A stretch of DNA of 35,738 nucleotides from NCBI GenBank assembly GCA_019747875.1, contig JAIEQI010000164.1, positions 1 to 35,738 on the forward strand, read 5' to 3'. A program made the position numbers and the translations under genes. The notes beneath the pieces were generated by a model, which was not told where the DNA came from, searched no databases, and was given only the letters and a program-made list of their open reading frames with translations. Shown in pieces: positions 34,106 to 35,738 of the stretch (position 1 is its first letter; each line of letters begins with the position of its first letter). This DNA comes from Candidatus Obscuribacterales bacterium (GTDB lineage: Bacteria; Cyanobacteriota; Vampirovibrionia; Obscuribacterales; Obscuribacteraceae).

Positions 34106-34750
34106 TCAGTCTCCTGCCTGAAGTCTTCCGAAAGATCCTGATTGTTTCTGGGCCTTCCTTAGGTCATCTTCGATCATGTTTCTGTTTTCCGCCAATTTAG
34201 CATCAGGTAGAGCCTGTGCTTCCAACAGTACTTTCTTTGCTTCAGATGGTCTCTTCATTTCCAACAATAGTTCGCCCAGATTTATTTTTGGATCTATATA
34301 TTTCGGATTCAAGTCTATTGCATTCCTATAAGCTTTTTCTGCTCCTTTAAGCTCCTTGAGCTTCCATAGCGAATTGCCCATGTTAAAATAGGCTTTTTCA
34401 TAATCTGGTGCGAGTTCAATAGCTTTTTGGTAATACTTAGCCGCCTCAACATACTCTGCAAGTTTGCTAAACGAATTTCCAGCATTGAAGTAATTCGCAG
34501 CATCATAAGGGTAGATAGTGCTTGCCCTCTTATAACTACGAATTGCATCCAAGTATTTTCCTCGATTTGCAAGGGCTACTCCCTCATTGCAAATTGCACA
34601 ACTCTGGAGCCATGCTGCCCGGCTGCCTTTTCCGGGAAATTTATTCGGATTGTAGGCTAAAGCAGCTGAAATAAATGCAAAAATGACAAAGCAAGCGAGC
34701 GAGGCCGCAACTGGCAGTTTGTAACTATGGTGTGCGCTGCTCGAAATCAT
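34106..34750 (-). CDS. membrane-anchored TPR protein
   Basis: The 214-aa protein has a hydrophobic N-terminal helix (about residues 12-33, VAASLACFVIFAFISAALA) acting as anchor or signal peptide. Four TPR units follow: ALANRGKYLDAIRSYKRAS, YFNAGNSFSKLAEYVEAAKY, YFNMGNSLWKLKELKGAEKA and INLGELLLEMKRPSEAKKVL. TPR repeats mediate protein-protein contacts. The tail (QKQSGSFGRLQAGD) is polar. ATG 34750 is preferred to the GTG at 34768, although the ribosome binding site is weak (AGGA, 11 bases upstream). It is the first gene of the operon leading to the LysM and zinc-ribbon genes. Confidence 0.75.
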   Translation of the reverse strand: MISSSAHHSYKLPVAASLACFVIFAFISAALAYNPNKFPGKGSRAAWLQSCAICNEGVALANRGKYLDAIRSYKRASTIYPYDAANYFNAGNSFSKLAEYVEAAKYYQKAIELAPDYEKAYFNMGNSLWKLKELKGAEKAYRNAIDLNPKYIDPKINLGELLLEMKRPSEAKKVLLEAQALPDAKLAENRNMIEDDLRKAQKQSGSFGRLQAGD

Positions 34751-35196
34751 GGTGGTCACGTTCCTCACTCGACTATCCTAATAATTATTCCTCAAAGGCT
34801 AGCGATAATAAGCACCTCGCCAATATTTTTTCAACATTATCATAGGCACTTTGGCTAACGTTTGGCTCCACAGACCTAAACTGCAACAGGCTTTCACGTT
34901 TTCTTGTAAGGGACTGCCTGGTTGGCCAGCATATCTGAAGAACCTGAAATTTTTTCGAAATGCCCTATTTAGTCGACCAAAATTAAGCCAGCTGACCCTG
35001 CGTGCAAGACTCTCAAACGCCAAACCTGCTACATACTTTCTAATATAAGAGTGGCGCAAATGTTTTAAGAAATCTGCTCAGTATCGGCTTCTCAAATAAC
35101 CCTAAGCATGGGCAGCAATTCCGTTCTTGCGTCTGATATTTACAGCAGGCTTCGTACCTCACGCTAGAGAATGTGTCCAGCTTCTCGCGATGAGAT
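34751..35196. other. 446-base intergenic region, no convincing gene
   Basis: The stretch lies upstream of the TPR operon and downstream of the ICMT-like gene, both on the minus strand. It should contain the operon promoter, but I can only point to an AT-rich segment at about 34775-34795 with no clear -35. Open frames at 34799-35059 (minus) and 34851-35048 (plus) overlap and have no good ribosome binding site, so neither is called. No RNA gene or repeat seen. Confidence 0.5.
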
Positions 35197-35738
35197 TCAG
35201 TAAACGTAGGGAACCAAATACCAAGACCTACTTTTGTATTTCACATATTCATCGCCGAACTGGCTGATACGAAATGCCTCAAGATCGGCCAGCTCCCACT
35301 TAAAAAGAATAATCAGACCTGGCAAAGTAAAAATCGGCAACCATGCTGCCAGCGCCATAGACAAGCCAATCAGCTCGACCAAAATCGAAGTGCGTGTTGG
35401 ATACCTCAGATACTTCCACGGACCACTAAGATCACTTGCAGAGAACACCGGCTTCGCTTCCAGATGCGGCAACACCGGTTTCATCTCTGGATTGGATCCT
35501 GTATCAGATTTTGGCACCACCGGACCTTCTTCGGAATCAGATCGCGTACCCGATTCTGACCGGCTAGTTTCGGAATCCGCTCCAGTGTCAGCTGCGGGGA
35601 CCGACTCTGCACGCAGTTCGGAAGACGACTGCTCCATTTCTGGGATAGCGTCTTGGTTCGTTCCCGGGAGCGCCGGCGTCTCGCCGGCTTCTGATTCTGC
35701 TTGCAGTTCGGAAGACGACTGCTCAATTTCTGGGATCG
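35197..35738 (-). CDS. ICMT-like membrane protein, 5' end outside the window
   Basis: The frame has no start codon inside a coding-sized ORF upstream of 35637 but remains open to the window edge, so the gene continues to the right and only the C-terminal 180 residues are seen. The end has the fold and motifs of isoprenylcysteine carboxyl methyltransferase-like proteins: two hydrophobic segments (VELIGLSMALAAWLPIFTL, LPGLIILFKWEL) and a final QFGDEYVKYKSRSWYLVP that matches the 'fG.eY..Y....R..P' end. The usual RHP-type motif near them reads KYLRYPTRTS, without the His. The preceding region is acidic, with a 30-residue repeated unit and an inserted REP-like palindrome. Confidence 0.7.
   Translation of the reverse strand, partial: IPEIEQSSSELQAESEAGETPALPGTNQDAIPEMEQSSSELRAESVPAADTGADSETSRSESGTRSDSEEGPVVPKSDTGSNPEMKPVLPHLEAKPVFSASDLSGPWKYLRYPTRTSILVELIGLSMALAAWLPIFTLPGLIILFKWELADLEAFRISQFGDEYVKYKSRSWYLVPYVY
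35613..35736 (-). repeat. in-frame 90-base repeated coding unit
   Basis: 34 bases at 35613-35646 recur at 35703-35736 with one mismatch, 90 bases (30 codons) apart. In the minus-strand reading frame they encode IPEMEQSSSELRAES and IPEIEQSSSELQAES. The right-hand copy is at the window edge, so the array may continue outside. The frame is kept, which supports a single protein with internal repeats. Confidence 0.8.
35665..35690. repeat. REP-like palindrome inside coding sequence
   Basis: GCCGGCG-tct-CGCCGGC (35672-35688) preceded by GGGAGC is a perfect 7-bp hairpin with 3-base loop, the same design as GCGGACG-tcc-CGTCCGC preceded by GGAGC at 7719-7740. In the reading frame of the surrounding gene it encodes AGETPALP, part of the spacer between two repeat units. 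Confidence 0.6.

Noticed and set aside
34799..35059. 86-aa open frame on the minus strand and an overlapping 65-aa frame on the plus strand (34851-35048)
   Set aside because: No good ribosome binding site and no recognisable motif; either could be chance in an intergenic region.

Overview
The window looks like a chromosomal segment of a Gram-negative-type bacterium with a large, signalling-rich genome of medium G+C. My best guess is a non-photosynthetic relative of the Cyanobacteria (Melainabacteria / Obscuribacterales-like). The reasons are a small cyanobacterial-style RRM protein, a Ser/Thr kinase with an extracytoplasmic TPR tail, very long disordered proteins and TadE/TadG-like proteins. 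No 16S or other phylogenetic marker was compared, so this is inference. I saw no tRNA, rRNA, CRISPR array, transposase or phage gene.

Layout: (1) 1-1023: the tail of a gene running in from the left, a bidirectional terminator and a small unknown gene. (2) 1118-4570: dnaE (replicative polymerase alpha subunit, minus strand), divergent from a thioredoxin-fold protein with a long disordered leader (4927-6231). (3) 6290-10253: two paralogous secreted alpha/beta hydrolases separated by a repeat-rich intergenic stretch, then a PlsC-like acyltransferase. (4) 10410-14133: small unknown genes, a GAF-like/GGDEF protein, a degenerate 2-oxoacid-dehydrogenase-acyltransferase-fold protein and an RRM RNA-binding protein with its own promoter and terminator. 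(5) 14356-16374: a TadE/TadG-like pair, divergent from a large transmembrane Ser/Thr kinase (16465-19155). (6) 19223-20692: a secreted beta-helix protein. (7) 20815-25049: a tightly packed four-gene two-component operon. (8) 25242-27503: an NDH-2 / cyclic-nucleotide-binding / CBS fusion, then a MurE-family ligase (27718-29277). (9) 29388-34750: a tightly packed five-gene minus-strand operon (TPR membrane protein, 948-aa LysM protein, two related zinc-ribbon proteins, a 69-aa protein). (10) 35197 to the right edge: a gene for an ICMT-like membrane protein whose 5' end lies outside the window.

The two most interesting systems are the two-component operon and the LysM/zinc-ribbon operon. In the first, one kinase keeps its ATPase domain but has Glu in place of the phospho-accepting His. 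Its neighbour keeps the His but has lost the ATP-binding motifs, so the two look like complementary halves of one kinase acting in trans. Upstream of the second kinase, its sensor portion is a separate small ORF, so the operon reads as response regulator, split sensor, His-bearing half and ATPase-bearing half. The LysM/zinc-ribbon operon has no obvious known counterpart that I recognise.
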